Positions 1 to 12,399 of a stretch of 64,000 nucleotides of DNA are shown here, one piece after another. Under the pieces are notes generated by a model. That model saw only the letters and a list, made by a program, of their open reading frames with translations. It was not told the DNA's origin and did not search any database. The stretch spans positions 62,001 through 126,000 of the forward strand of contig JNDT01002378.1 of NCBI GenBank assembly GCA_000697055.1, written 5' to 3'. The first letter of the stretch is position 1. Each line of letters starts with the position of its first letter. The position numbers and the translations under genes were made by a program. The stretch is from Saksenaea vasiformis B4078 (lineage: Eukaryota > Mucoromycota > Mucoromycetes > Mucorales > Saksenaeaceae).

Positions 1-2377
1 AGGGTCGTTGTATGCTTCTGCTTCAGTTCTTCAATTGTAGCCTCATAAGCTTCGATGGCATCCAAGCCTGCCTTTCGCAGGTCTTCTCTTTCAACCTCAA
101 GAGCAGAGACCTTACGGCGCTCGTCCATAAGACTGGCATTGATTGCTTCCATGTCGACGCGGTGCAATTCAACTGAGCTTTCGTAGAGTTCAATACTCTC
201 CATGCCCGCACGCTTCAGTTCATCGACGGATTGTTCGAGACCCTCAATCCGTTTGCGATACTCTTCGACGGCAGCGGTTTCCTTGGCCAGGCTTTCTTTG
301 GACTGAGTCAATTCCTGCTTCAGTTTGTCAAAGTGTTCTTTGCTGGAGCATTCCTGATGTTCTTGCAACTTTGTCTCAAATTCTTTGATTTCCTCGAGGA
401 GGCGTTGTTTTTCGCGTAAGTGGCGTTCACTATCGGCACGTACCCGTCGGACTTCACGTTCTTTTTCCTCCGCCATATTGCGATGGGTCTCAATTTGTTC
501 GTACAACGTGCTCAGGAACATATCTTTGGCGCGCATCGCTTCTGTCACTGAATTGAGACGCTCGTGGACTTCCTCCATTTCCATTTCCATTTGCATCTGG
601 CGTTCACGCATTTCATCGGGATTTTCCGAGTAAAAGTTGGAGGTCGTATTGAGAACAGCTCTGGAGGCCTGAGCGGCTGCAGCAGTCGCTTCCGCCACCG
701 CCACCTTTTCCTCGAGTTCGTGCACTTTGTGTTCCATCTGGGAATTCTCCTTGCGTGCTTCACTGAGCTGTTTCTGCAGGTCATCGCGTTCCTTGATCAA
801 CTCGGCCTGTTCCGATTCAAGGTCACTGACACGTCCTTCAAGTTTCTTAATAGCAGTGCGCAGTTCTTCCGTTTGATTTTCCCAGGCTTTGGCAGCAGTC
901 TCGTGCTCCTCTTTGATCTCCTGAACGATCGCCTTGTGACCTTCCAAAGTGAAATAGCTAACACCGTCTTCCTCTTCTTCACTGCCATCTTTCTTTTTCA
1001 GCACCATGGATCGCTCCAAAATTTGTTGGGCGGTCTTATTCTGAGCATTTTCGAGCTTGAGGAATTTATTTTCAGCTTCCAGCACTTCGACCCGTAGCTG
1101 GAGTTGTTGGAGTCGCATGACAGTCTCATCAGGGGCTTGGGCAATGGCTTCCCCCAGGACACGTTCGAGACGTGCATGAGCGGTTTCGCTATCCATGGCC
1201 GAAGCAGGGTCAGTTGATTTGGACATAGCCATGTTGGCAGGTACAGGGGTATCTGTCAGCATTGCTTCGTGATCATTCATGATTAATGCATCTTCATTTG
1301 CATCGAAATCATCAGCATCCGTTTCATGAACACTGTTGCTTGTAGGGGTGATTGCAGGAGAAGGAATACCATCTGTAGCAGCAGGTGGATGAGGTGGAGA
1401 ATCCCGACGTGTCGGGGTAGGTGATTGGATAGATGATTGAGAACGTCTTATGGTAGTCCGTTGGGTTGATACGGAAGATCGTTTCAGTTGCATGGAAGGA
1501 CTTGTTGTAGGCCTTTTTTGTGGTTGCGATGATGGTGGTTGTTGTTGACGTTGCGTCAGTTGATTAGCTGTCATGCTTATATAACGAGCTGCTCTTGAAC
1601 CAGGGGTGATCTGAGTTACTGAAGCTCGGTTCTGTGCCGATGATGATGATGGCGGTCTTCCATAAGGTGGAGAAGTAGATCGAACAGAATCACTATCTCG
1701 ATCAAGTGACGTTACTTTGTTTGCCTGTACAAAAAGACCCGTATCTTTAGGACATGAAAAGTATCGCACACTAATAAGAGAGAAAAGAGGAAAAAAAAAA
1801 AAAGGAAAAAATTTTAATCGGCTATATGATTTCATTTTTATAAATTAGCTTACCCTTTTGCGGAACCATCGTTTTTTCCGGTACCAACAATATCCAATTG
1901 TATACCAGCCCATAAACCGGCTTTAAATTGTACTGGACCTAAGTACTTGAGAGTACCAACAATACCCATCGAATCCACAGCGACTCTTTCATCTATACAT
2001 AAACCAGAAGGAGTAGGACTTTCGGAAAGCATGAGTGGTTCCGTTGTCGGTGGTTTAGATGCCCGCTTAGACATTGGCTTAGGTGAAGTCAAGGATGAAC
2101 GCGGAGAAGTCATTGTAGTTTGAATGGAGGCTGTGGAAGACATAGAAAAACGTGACATAGAACTATGTGACTCGAGTTCTTCATAGGAAGAGATAGAAGC
2201 ACGCGAAAGTGAGGGAGTTCTAGTTGACTTTGTAGTTTTAACAGGAGGAGGTACGGGAGGCGGAGCCTGGTCTTGTTGCTTTTTTCGTCTAAGGTCTGCT
2301 GAAGATTGTCGAGCAAGCCTACTAGACTTTGGTGGCGGTATCCCACTAGATATACCAGGTGCAGGTAATCTTGACAT
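1..2377 (-). CDS. CAP-Gly domain microtubule plus-end protein (CLIP-170/Bik1-like), 3' end outside window
   Basis: Two exons are visible: 1854-2377, and 1-1770 running off the window. The GT-AG intron at 1771-1853 splits a Gly codon inside the CAP-Gly domain. The start is the first Met of a Ser/Thr/Pro-rich leader of about 135 residues. The CAP-Gly domain follows, with the tubulin-tail-binding signature GKNDGS and then VRYFSCP after the splice. Beyond it lie a second Ser/Thr/Pro-rich linker and a long heptad-rich coiled coil that continues to the window edge. CAP-Gly proteins bind EEY/EEF tails of tubulin and EB1 and track growing microtubule ends. One CAP-Gly after a basic Ser-rich leader suits fungal CLIP-170/Bik1/Tip1. 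Dynactin p150 (Nip100) is the main alternative, since its CAP-Gly lies nearer the N terminus but the C-terminal half is not seen. I saw no stop in the coiled-coil exon. Confidence 0.85.
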
Positions 2378-2832
2378 AAAAGTAAAATAAGTATAAGAAA
2401 AAAGGGGAAGGAAAAAAAAAAAGGGAAAGTAAAAGAGTTACAAAAAGTATTTATATGTAAAAAAGAGCGCTTTAAGTCATGAGATGGAGCTAATTTTTTT
2501 CTTTTTTTTTTTTTGTTAGGTTGCACGGTAATTTGTCCAACCAGTTTCTGTACAAGAAAGAAAAAAAAAAAGAGAGAGAAAAAGAAAAAGGGGTTATTGC
2601 TTTTATTTTCCTTGCTTTCTTTTTAGTTGATGTTCCTTTTTAAATTTATATTGATTCCCCTAAAAAAAAACATAGAAACAGGTCTTGTGCATACTTAGTG
2701 AAAAGGTAAACTACCCGAACTGCTGAGTTTAACGAAATCTCACTAAAAACACCCTTTGCTAAAAGAAATCTATTGGATGAATCTATTGGGTTGTGAAATA
2801 CGTAAATGAACATGCAACAGTAAAAAAAAAGT

Positions 2833-2834
<2 letters not shown>

Positions 2835-2868
<34 letters not shown>
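2835..2868. repeat. (TG)n microsatellite
   Basis: An uninterrupted TG dinucleotide run of roughly 17 units. On the minus strand it produces a spurious Thr-His repeat in an open frame. Confidence 0.9.
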
Positions 2869-2869
<1 letters not shown>

Positions 2870-3950
2870 CTTTTTGTATGTGTATATCTTCCAGTAAATT
2901 GACAGCTGATCATTTTTATAAGGATAAGCAGGATTGACTGAGTTGGAGTTATGTACTCTCTGATCATGACATCCGGTCTCCGTCTGATTTCAAAATCATT
3001 TGACTTTCTTCCCAACTGTGAAACATCCATTCCCAAGCAACCTTCACTCTTTGACGCCATGACCAACTATAACCTCTCGTAACCAAACCTCATTCCCGAT
3101 GAACCCGTTTCACCAAGTAACAATATACTCAGGTTAATTATTGAAATGATTAACAGCGTACTATATATACTAAGCTTAGCCTACAGTATATTCACGAGTG
3201 ATCGTTTCTTTTTTTTTTCTTTTTTTTTTTTTTTTTGCCTATGCGTTGACCACCTCCAACAACAACAACGTGCTTATTGGGATTTTCATGTTGATCCAAG
3301 TGCTTCTTTTTATAACCAATCAGCTTCAGAGTTGATAATGAATATGACAATCAAGGGGAAAGACAAAAAAGCTGGCGGGTTGCCACCGATCCGCCTTGAT
3401 CTTTTTATAAATTATTTCAAAGCCTTCTGATCACTTTACGCTCTTAATCCATACATGGTACTATAGAAGGATCGAAAGTTCGTTACAATGCTTACACTCC
3501 TCATTTTCTGTCGTGGTAAGACTGTAGAGGTTTGATAAACTGTAACCCTTTTTTCCTTTATGTATGATCTCACACGTTTTCCAAAAATGCCTACATCCAT
3601 CGGAGCCGCCACATAGAGTGTGCATAACCCTCTTCACATGTTCCATGTTCTAAAGCGTTTGTATTTTATCTCCAACTGTTCAAGACACCTACATTCGATC
3701 GACCATGTCTGTCAACGGCGACTCCTGCATAGACTTGCCGAATGTTGATCTATTAAGATTTTTCCTGTCTTGTCTAGCTTTTTAGATGAATGTCTTTACT
3801 GCGTCGAAGCGCTCGCCGATGTTTTCCTTTTTCTGACTTCGTAGCATTGACACACTCATTCGGGAAAAAGTCACGTAGCCGTTACTGATGCTCACCTATT
3901 AGTTCGACCGAAAACCACCAGCAAATGCGATAGCTGCAGATAAGGATATC

Positions 3951-3974
3951 TCATTATTATTATTATTATTATTA
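3951..3974. repeat. (ATT)n microsatellite
   Basis: About eight ATT trinucleotide units in non-coding sequence. Confidence 0.85.
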
Positions 3975-6900
3975 CAATCAATGCAAACTGTCTGGGAAAC
4001 GGAGGAATCAACAAAGGTTTCAACTTTTACTGATAACCACGTCGCACAACCGGCTTCAAATAGCAGTAAAGGGAAGGCGCCACATTGATATTCCGATCTT
4101 CCGTTGTAACATTCAACACCAGCATTTACATACTATCGTTCCAAAAGACTATAGGTATGTTTATAAGCCTTCTATGGGACCTTGATATAGTTTGCATCAT
4201 GACAAAACGAGTTTCGCACGATGGGAGTACGGGGACATGCATAAATAAAGATACGAGCATTGGGCGACGATACGATGTGCTCGCATACGTCTATTAAGAT
4301 CAAAGCAGAATTGTTGTTGCCAGGTGTTGTTATAGACGTTGAATAACGCATATGCTTGAGTACTGAAACCAAATGGACAATTATGTGAGGGATTGCGTGT
4401 GAAGGGAAACCACGTTTAAAGTTGTTAAGATCGGCTTGTGATGCATTTGTACAGCTTCGTCATATCATTAGACGCACCTGTTTTATCGAGTCTATTTTCC
4501 ATTAAACAGCGTGTTCGCATCAAGAAACCACAGTGAGTGAGTGGAAGTATCACTGGCTTGCTGTTCACAGTATCGACGGCGTATATCTACAAGCTCGACG
4601 CTGCAAGCAACAGGAAGTAAACCCGACGGAACCGTCCAAATCCATTTGCATTGACGGTTCACCACTTCACAATCTCTGTAACCCAATCATTGTCCTGAAA
4701 TATTTGCTGGCTCGGATGATGCTTGGCAAACGCCTCTTCTTTTTTTTTTTTTTTTTTCTAACTAGAAGCCCTGTCAAGAGAGACAACGAAATCCACAAAC
4801 AATGAAGGGACGCTCCTTGTCTCAGCACAATCCGCCTGTGTGGGCCAGTGGAACAAGCAACAGAAAGAAAAATGGACCAAATAGGGCTTTTATATTCGTG
4901 TTCCCTATTGTGTGTGGACGATCCTAGCTCTTCGATTCGGGTCATCCTTTTGAATCAGTGCCACAGGTTCATTAAAGACTTTCAATGTCTATCAGGTATA
5001 GAGAATCAGCAGTAACTTTAACGCATTGCGATGTTTTTTTTTCTACAAGATCCGGGATCCCACCAATAACGTTGCACAGTCAGATGAAGTTACATCTCAT
5101 GCATAACGTTGGTCAAGTGAGCATAAGCAACGATAATCGTCATCATGTTATGTTGACTGGCGGTGTGGCAAAAATCGCGGGGAAGTCGGACAAAGTTTCT
5201 TACCTGATGGTCTTAGCATATGCGCCTCCTGGACGAGAACGCTGTGCAGGACCCTTAGAACACTTTAGATGAGATGGCAAGCACAACAAAGCGAGTTACC
5301 TAGATCGCGCTGGTGCCATCACACAAAGCCGCCTGTTAGGAAAAGTCATTAGAACAATGCAAATGAACCCTGATCAAACAACACTTACAGCTCCCGGAGG
5401 GTCTACGGCGCTTTCTTTTGTAAACACCTACAGCACCGTATTGTGGATGTGTCATAACTAGCAACCAATAACAGATTTAAAGGCTCAGTATCAAAACATT
5501 ACTGCAACAGGATCACTTACGATAGATAGCAAACGTGGTCAGCGAGAAGACGAGATGGCGAATACCAAATACGACTTGAGTGGCCATCACCATAGATGTC
5601 CCACTGTCGGAAGGATATTAGCTTGGTTTATTTGGAGTGAAGCTGCTTGCCCTTGGTTCTCGGTAAAGACAAACAAATAGGATGAACTGTTCAAAAGTCG
5701 ATTGCACAGTAAGCATTGGAATACAAAGAATAATAGTGACAAACCGTCTGGTTAAAAGAAAAAAGAGTTGATACCATCACAAGGAAGCCATCCAGTCACC
5801 GCAACTAAGTAGGTTGATGATACAACTCACGCAGAAAGAGGACCCTGAAGAACAGGTTAATCCATGACATGATTACCAATAAAGAAAAAAAATAACCGTC
5901 AAGACGAATGCGTTCGAAAGAGCGAAGAAAACGGGTAAGAGCTTGTTGTAAATGGCAATCGGGTAGAAATATCGAGAAAACGGATTATGCCAGAACAAGA
6001 AACTTTCACAGATAAACTACGATAAACGATGCAGGGCTAATGGAAGTCTCAGACATGGAGGGCATCTGATGCAAACCAGAGCGGATCTGGAATATCCATG
6101 CTATAATAGCGAATTCATTATATTATTCTGGTAGAGAAAGAGTAGAAACGCATAAATCATCACATGTTATCCAAAAACACTATACATGAACGAGCTGATG
6201 TCAATGGGCGAGATACAAGTGCTAGATTATATATCACATTATAGTGAGGACAGGATGAAGGCAATGTAAATAAATATCACTTGCAACCCTAATAATCAAG
6301 AGAAGACGTGAAGCCGTTGAAACCAGCTGCATGCAGACGACTATATATTTACCTCCGCGATTTTTTTTAAAGACACCCGAAAGTGCTCGTGCAAAGATTA
6401 TTTATATCACCTGCTCATTGACTATCACTGACTTATGTGACTACGGCGGCTCGTAGAGTGACCATTTTCTATCGTAATGATGACGAAGGGAAACGGACAA
6501 ACAGATATTCGTTTTTTTCTCTTAGTTTCCAAATACGCACTGACACCAGCGTGTGAAAGGAGGTCGTCGATCCGTTCAATTCTTTTTGATCAACACATGA
6601 CTCGTTCTATTTATACGTAGTCAATCAGGAACCGGTTTCCATAATGAATGTTGTCATGCATATCTTTTACTTTCTATGGCTGTTGGGCTTTCATGGAAAT
6701 CCTTAATTCTCACTATAGTAAAGGAACATTACGTATCTTAAAAAAAACTCTGAATATTTCTGGTTTATTGTTTTGAGATCTTCAGGTTCATACATCACCT
6801 TTGTCGAACGTATTCATTTTATTTAGGTCTCTTGCTGCAGACATCTGAACTGACATATCTGATATAGTCCTTGAGAAAATAGTCCTATGTTTTTCGATTT

Positions 6901-7771
6901 CTTTGTCCTGTAGCATATATATATGGCATATGTTCAGAATTGTTGTAGATACGAAATCGCTTTCGATTCGGAAGATGATGAATAAATATGCATTGTCCAA
7001 ACAACTCCCAGTCTTCCAAGAAATACGGTTGATTGAAACAATTGCTGCCGTACTGTAGTACAAACGTTTCTAGAGAAAATGTACTCATTTTATCTAGAAA
7101 AAGCCTTTTGAAAAAGATGATGTGTGATGCGCGAGAATGCAGCATCCACTCAAAACTTTTGGGCTATCCCTCCTACATATGTATAAGGATGAGTGCTTTC
7201 AAATGGTACATCGACCAAGCAATGCTGACACCACCCTATCCCACTAAACGCGCATACAATGCCTGGCGGCACAGGCAAAATCTGCTTCCGCCCCCTATCA
7301 GACGAACCGGAAGATGTCTGTCTTATCTCTGAGGAAAAAGTTGGAAGTTTTCCGCCGTATGTACCACCAGACAGTTAGCTTGAACGCACTTAAATTTTTC
7401 CATAGAGTCGATGGCAACGATTCGAGGAGGGTCGAAGGATGTGCCAAGAGCGCTGGCGGATTGGATACGCCTAGACCTAAAAAAAAGTTTGAATCAAAAT
7501 AAAATATGACTTTTGTGCTGGTTAATTAATTCATGGTGCTTGCGGCTAACAACGAAATCGAAGAGGAGTTTGATGGGATCTTTAGATGACTCTTTACTAC
7601 ACTCACCTAGAGAAAGTCCTTGAGATCCCCCAGTGAAGAATCAATAAAGAATCAAGAATGAAAAACGACCCTTCACTCTCTACACCACTCTTCACGTTGC
7701 GGGAGCACTAAGCCGCACAGGTCGATGCTCTTCCTTTTTTATCAGTACAACGCCTAGGAAGAGAAACAAGA

Positions 7772-7797
7772 AGGAAGAAGAAGAAGAAGAAGAAGAA
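7772..7797. repeat. (GAA)n microsatellite
   Basis: About eight GAA units followed by an A run, in the gene-poor region. Confidence 0.85.
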
Positions 7798-8750
7798 AAA
7801 CGTCTGCCATGAGAGGAGGCTGAAGGTGGTGTGGCCCCGACCCTAGAATAATTCGGTGTTTTGCTCTACATGGCAGTCGAGCACTGACCCAGCCAAATGT
7901 CAAGCGGGCCGTTGTGACCTGTGTAACGCGTCGTTGTGATTTTCGCTCAGGATACTGTCTTGCAGATACAGCATTTTTCATACTGTACGGAAAGAAATTC
8001 CACTTCTTCCTCCAGCACTCGTTTTGCAACTCGATTTCCTAGCATGCGCGGCTCAAGGACCCTCGCGGTAGCTTCTTGATCTGGTTCAACCGAGATGTTA
8101 CGACCATCATCATCGCTGGCAACGATAACTTTGGGAGCAGATCAGATGCACAACGTCTCTGTAGCCACAATTAGAGCGGTAAAGGGTCCTCAGAGCCATT
8201 TTCTTTGTGAAAGATCGCAACTGTACTTTGGAACGGATCTCAACTTGGTTGGAGCGGAAATCTCAGCTTGTACATATTGTGCGACATTTACAGAAGCACA
8301 TATAATATCAAATAATGCTATGGTGAAGTCCACGATCACAAACGCCTTCAATGTTGACTCATAGCACTTTTATATGTGTATACAATGAGATTTTTTCATC
8401 CTCATATAGTCTCTATGACTACCGCAAGTATTGACCCTTCAATGATTTGTACGTTATTAGTGTGCTGTTCAATAAGAGTGTCGAACATATGCGAGGTTGC
8501 CTTATTGTACTTGAATCTCCGAGTTGTGGACATTTGATCAAATGATGACATGAAGGATAGCCCAGACTCATCCGAGACCCTTTTACAGTAGGAAAAAACA
8601 CACGTCTCCCAAATTGAGAGACCAAGAATGAAACTGGAAACCCAATTTATTTAAGTTGCCCAGGCATACTGTTTATATCTAGAAACTTACTGTTTTCTTT
8701 TTTACTTCCCTTTCATTGCTATTACCATTACAAACAACGTAAACACTTGC

Positions 8751-9229
8751 ATGAAAAACGCGTCATCCATTGTTATACCTATCATACTGGAGAAGAGACG
8801 AACGGAACAGGAAACGAGAATTTCCGATGACAGCAACATAGCTGCTCAGCAGCGGAATAGAGAAGAAAAGGAAGGATCCGAGAATGAACAAATATTATCC
8901 TTGCAAAGGCAAATCGATAGTTTGTTCATACACCTGCGAATTAATTTGCTGTTGTATAAAAAACGTATAGACAAACACGAAGTGGCCCTCGGTCCGGTGG
9001 GGAAAACGTTGCAGTTGATGTTACCCAAATGTATGCTAACCCAAGCTTCAACGACGCACCGTCTCCAAGTGCTCTGCCGATCCCTACATTTTCGCTCTCC
9101 CCATCGGTGTGGCAGTCTTCTAGACAAAGTTGTAGAGAAGCCATTGAATGCCTTATGGCATTTCATATGGCTACAGCACAGGATTCCACGTCATTATTTG
9201 AAACTCGAAAAAGAAAACAGGATGCTTAG
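8751..9229 (+). CDS. Small protein with PNRC/Edc-like decapping motif (tentative model)
   Basis: Tentative two-exon model of 143 residues: 8751-8923 and 8971-9229, joined by a 47-nt intron with a weak GTTCAT donor and a TATAG acceptor. The second exon is the better supported part. It encodes YANPSFNDAPSPSALPIPTF, which fits the motif (Y-A-G-x-x-F-x-x-S/P-P-x-P-S-x-L-P-x-P-x-F) of PNRC proteins and fungal Edc1/Edc2-like decapping enhancers. In those proteins the proline-rich stretch binds the EVH1 domain of Dcp1 and activates Dcp2. A basic KRK cluster sits at the C terminus. The first exon is charged, predicted helical (Glu/Arg/Gln-rich), and unlike anything I recognise, so the true start could be elsewhere. 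The gene ends 220 bp upstream of the uS3 start, so the two genes are closely packed on one strand. Confidence 0.45.
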
Positions 9230-9449
9230 CATCTTAAAAAAAAAAGAAGGAATACATAAGTTCAGTTCTTTTCTTTTCTGTTTTTTTTTTTTTGGCTTAG
9301 GGACATGGTTCATACAAATGGGAGAGTTGTATGACCAGATCGGGCCAATTTTTTCAAATGCCGCCGCCGTCAGAGTCCGAAGCCCGTCCCAGAAGTCAAG
9401 ATATTGCTGACGGCCCGTCCTCCAAGATCCCTCCTTTTTTACAATCATC

Positions 9450-10619
9450 ATGGCCGCTGCCGCCGCTCAAATCTCCAAGAAGAGAAAGGTACGAGATGAA
9501 TGGATGGATGGATGGATGGATGAATGAACAATACTGATCATAATTATCATTTTTTTCCTTCTTTGCATCACCTCTTCTGTCCCTCTGATCCTACTTACCA
9601 TGCATCGATTCTTCTGACATCACTGTCTACTATCTTTGTCGTGCCGTCTTTGAAACTTTTTGCTGTTACGCCTTTGTACTGACTCCGTAGTTCGTAAGTA
9701 AAACATTAGACCATGAAATGAGTAGCCATGAATGATCTAAACGGAAAAAATCATTTCAGGTCGCTGACGGTGTTTTCTACGCTGAACTCAACGAGTTCTT
9801 CACCCGTGAATTGGCCGAGGATGGCTATGCCGGTGTTGAAGTCCGTGTGACCCCTGCCCGCACTGAGTAAGTCTCGTTTTTGGTTCTTCGTTTGCATCGA
9901 TGATGGGGTGAATGAGAGAAAAAAGTTGTCTCATGTTCCTTGTTTTCTTTCTTATATAGAGTCATCATCCGTGCCACTCACACTCAGAACGTTCTTGGTG
10001 AGAAGGGTCGCCGCATCCGCGAGTTGACCACTCTTGTCCAGAAGCGTTTCAAGTTCCCTGAGAACGCTGTTGAGCTCTACGCCGAACGTGTTCAGAACCG
10101 CGGTCTTTGCGCCATTGCCCAGTGTGAGTCTGTCAAGTTCAAGCTCCTCCACGGTTTGGCCGTCCGTCGGTAAGTTGCAGTGTTTTATAACAACAAAAGG
10201 AAGACGAAACAGAAAAAAAACTCAATGTTGGTTTTTTATGAAGTGCCTGCTACGGTGTTGTCCGTTTCGTTATGGAGTCTGGCGCCAAGGGTTGCGAGGT
10301 TGTTGTGTCCGGTAAGCTTCGTGCTGCCCGTGCCAAGGCCATGAAGTTCGGTGATGGTTTCATGATCCACTCTGGTCAGCCCACTCGTGACTTCATTACC
10401 ACTGCTGTCCGCCACGTCTTGTTGCGCCAGGGTGTCCTTGGTATCAAGGTTAAGATCATGTTGGATAGCGATCCTTCCGGCCGCAACGGTCCCAAGAGCT
10501 CCTTGCCCGATATCGTTACCATCCTCGAACCCAAGGAGGAGACCGCTATCGCGGAACCCATTACTCAGGACTTTGCTCCCGCACCTGTTGCTGCCGAACA
10601 GCCTGTGGAAGCTCAGTAA
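9450..10619 (+). CDS. RPS3: 40S ribosomal protein uS3 (Rps3)
   Basis: Four exons: 9450-9488, 9760-9866, 9960-10169 and 10244-10619, summing to 243 codons plus stop, the same length as human RPS3. The protein starts [13 protein letters not shown]. The KH-domain core around [14 protein letters not shown] (residues about 60-75) and the highly conserved [17 protein letters not shown] and [17 protein letters not shown] stretches are intact. uS3 sits at the mRNA entry channel of the small subunit and takes part in start-codon selection and quality control. Intron 1 is long (271 nt) for this window and carries a GGAT tetranucleotide run; introns 2 and 3 are under 100 nt. Codon use is strongly biased to C-ending codons, as expected for a highly expressed gene. 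The C-terminal tail after the conserved core is Pro/Ala/Glu-rich, as in other fungi. Confidence 0.97.
9499..9525. repeat. (GGAT)n microsatellite in RPS3 intron 1
   Basis: About five GGAT/GAAT tetranucleotide units start ten bases after the splice donor of RPS3 intron 1. Confidence 0.8.
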
Positions 10620-10632
10620 AAATTCATGTTGT

Positions 10633-10638
10633 AATAAA
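10633..10638 (+). terminator. Poly(A) signal AATAAA for RPS3
   Basis: A canonical AATAAA hexamer lies 14 nt after the uS3 stop codon. Confidence 0.45.
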
Positions 10639-10917
10639 ACTTGTCGTATTTTTTCTTGAAGAAGTTGAACAACAAGGGTTGAGTGTGGGCTGACCAATGA
10701 TGCACATTAGCAGGTGACACACCGCAGCTCCAAAATTCATGTATTTTTTCCCCATTTTGAAACCCCCAGCTCCCTTCCTTTTTTTTTTTTTTTTGGTGTG
10801 TGTTCACTGATTTGTTCACTACTCTCTTTTTTTTTGTTTTTTTTTTTTTTTTTTACTCTTTCTCTTCTTTTTCATTATACAACTTCCTTTTTCTCCATTA
10901 GATACGAAACAACAAAA

Positions 10918-11421
10918 ATGGCTAGTGTTACAGAGGAGGAATATCCACTGCCAGGCGCTTACTGTAACCATCGTTCTTCGTTGGATAACGAGCCAGTGGC
11001 ATTACAATTGTCTGTTATGTCTTCTGTCTTTTTCCCTAGTCACGGGGATACTGTTATGATGAAGCGACGACGAAGTTCTACTCGACGTTCTTTACCTGGT
11101 GCTTGGGTTGAAGAAGAAGAAGAAGCTTCTTCTTGTTATGATCGATCTACAGTTCGCTTGGACGAACTAAGACAAATGGTCGCGACGTTGCGTAAAGAAA
11201 CCGAACAACTTGAGAAAACCGATGTACTGTTAAAGAAAAGCATCCAAATCGTTGCTCGTAAACGTCAGTTGGCTCAGCACAGAAGGAGAAAACAATCACA
11301 ATGGGACTGGTGTGATGGTCAGCAGACGTCGGAGGAAGAGAATGACGATGACACCTTTATCGGACAAGAACGACGTGTACCTCCAATGGATGCACTTCTT
11401 GAAGATTGGGAATGGGTATAA
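10918..11421 (+). CDS. Hypothetical protein, 167 residues, short coiled coil
   Basis: A single uninterrupted frame from an ATG in an A-rich Kozak-like context (ACAAAAATGG) to TAA. It follows a 140-bp pyrimidine-rich stretch typical of promoters in this window. I do not recognise a family. Visible parts are a neutral N terminus, a basic RRRSSTRRS cluster near residue 45, an acidic EEEEE run near residue 65, a probable helical coiled coil at residues about 70-125 (LDELRQMVATLRKETEQLEK and onward), a basic HRRRKQ patch, and a Trp/Asp/Glu-rich C terminus ending DWEWV. The basic patches could direct it to the nucleus, but that is inference. Amino-acid composition is protein-like and the frame crosses no homopolymer, so I treat it as a real gene. 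An AG 11 bases upstream of the ATG could be the acceptor of a 5' UTR intron. Confidence 0.6.
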   Translation: MASVTEEEYPLPGAYCNHRSSLDNEPVALQLSVMSSVFFPSHGDTVMMKRRRSSTRRSLPGAWVEEEEEASSCYDRSTVRLDELRQMVATLRKETEQLEKTDVLLKKSIQIVARKRQLAQHRRRKQSQWDWCDGQQTSEEENDDDTFIGQERRVPPMDALLEDWEWV

Positions 11422-12366
11422 CTTTGTGTATAGTGAATCGTTGGTTCTTCTTTTTTTTCTTTTTTTTCCCTTTATCCCTCCCCTTCAGACTATCCTATAC
11501 ATATCCTACCCACACATTGTTGTCTATATACATAGGTCCCCTCTTTTATCTCTTTTTTTTTCTCTCTCTCTCTTTCTTTCCCTTTTTTTTATATAAGAAA
11601 AAAAAAATAACTGTGTTTATCTCCTCAAATGCATTTATTGCTTTTTTCTTCAAAAAGCACAGCCATTTACAACTATCCTCGTGACTAACTGCGAGAAAAA
11701 GAAATAAGCCAACTTAATCGGTGAGAACTGGTTAGTTTTCTCGTTATGGTCCACTCCTGGCTAGAACTTACTCTGGTCCTGCTTTGCAGATGGGTTACAT
11801 CCTTTTAACTCGTCATCTTGCAGCGTAATGAAATTAATGATGCAGCGGCATAAACTTTTCCTACGTTACAGTTTGGTTGCATAACAACAAATAGTTCGAC
11901 TGGCTAACAGAATCTCCCGTTTGTTTACGCTCAGGCACCGATTGGTAATAAAATGGAAACCGGCGGAATTTTTGAATAGCATTGTTACTTTGGCCTAAGC
12001 TAAAATAAAACTGACAGTTAGACAAGTTTGTTTTTATTGCATGAATTTTCACCTATCAATTTTCTTTATGATAAAAAAAAACAAACAATGGTCAAATATC
12101 AGACGCGGTTGATTCTCGGAATAAAGTTTTAACAAGACGAATAAACGATAAACGGGAAAGTTCCATATTCATCGATGTCACCGTAGCCCATGCATCATTT
12201 CCTGCATCCCGATGTTGAAGGGGGATAGCTGCAAAAATTGTGGCGCAGGTCATTCTCTCTGAGAGGAGATCCTTGAAATTACACACGCCTCCTGATCATC
12301 CTAAGTAGCTTGTAATCTGTAACATGCTCAGGGATTTCATTACTCGCAATAACATGGCGTTGATGG

Positions 12367-12397
<31 letters not shown>
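12367..12397. repeat. A31 homopolymer
   Basis: Thirty-one consecutive A residues, the longest homopolymer in the window. It could be the tail of a retroposed copy, but no target-site duplication or source sequence was identified. Confidence 0.8.

Positions 12398-12399
<2 letters not shown>

Larger units (their letters stand above)
2378..8750. other. Gene-poor region
   Basis: About 6.4 kb in which no convincing gene was seen. Open frames are short, lack domain-like composition and often run through homopolymers. It holds a (TG)n microsatellite near 2835-2868, an (ATT)n run near 3951-3974, a (GAA)n run near 7772-7797 and several T tracts (for example 3210-3236 and 4739-4757). No transposase or reverse-transcriptase motif was recognised. 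Decayed repeats could be present but cannot be identified by eye. Confidence 0.6.

Noticed and set aside
2770..3066. Open frame on the minus strand
   Set aside because: Nearly a quarter of it is a translated TG microsatellite and the rest shows no family.
9489..9959. C/D box snoRNA in RPS3 introns (as in animal RPS3 genes)
   Set aside because: Partial C-box-like sequences occur but without a correctly spaced D box or terminal stem.
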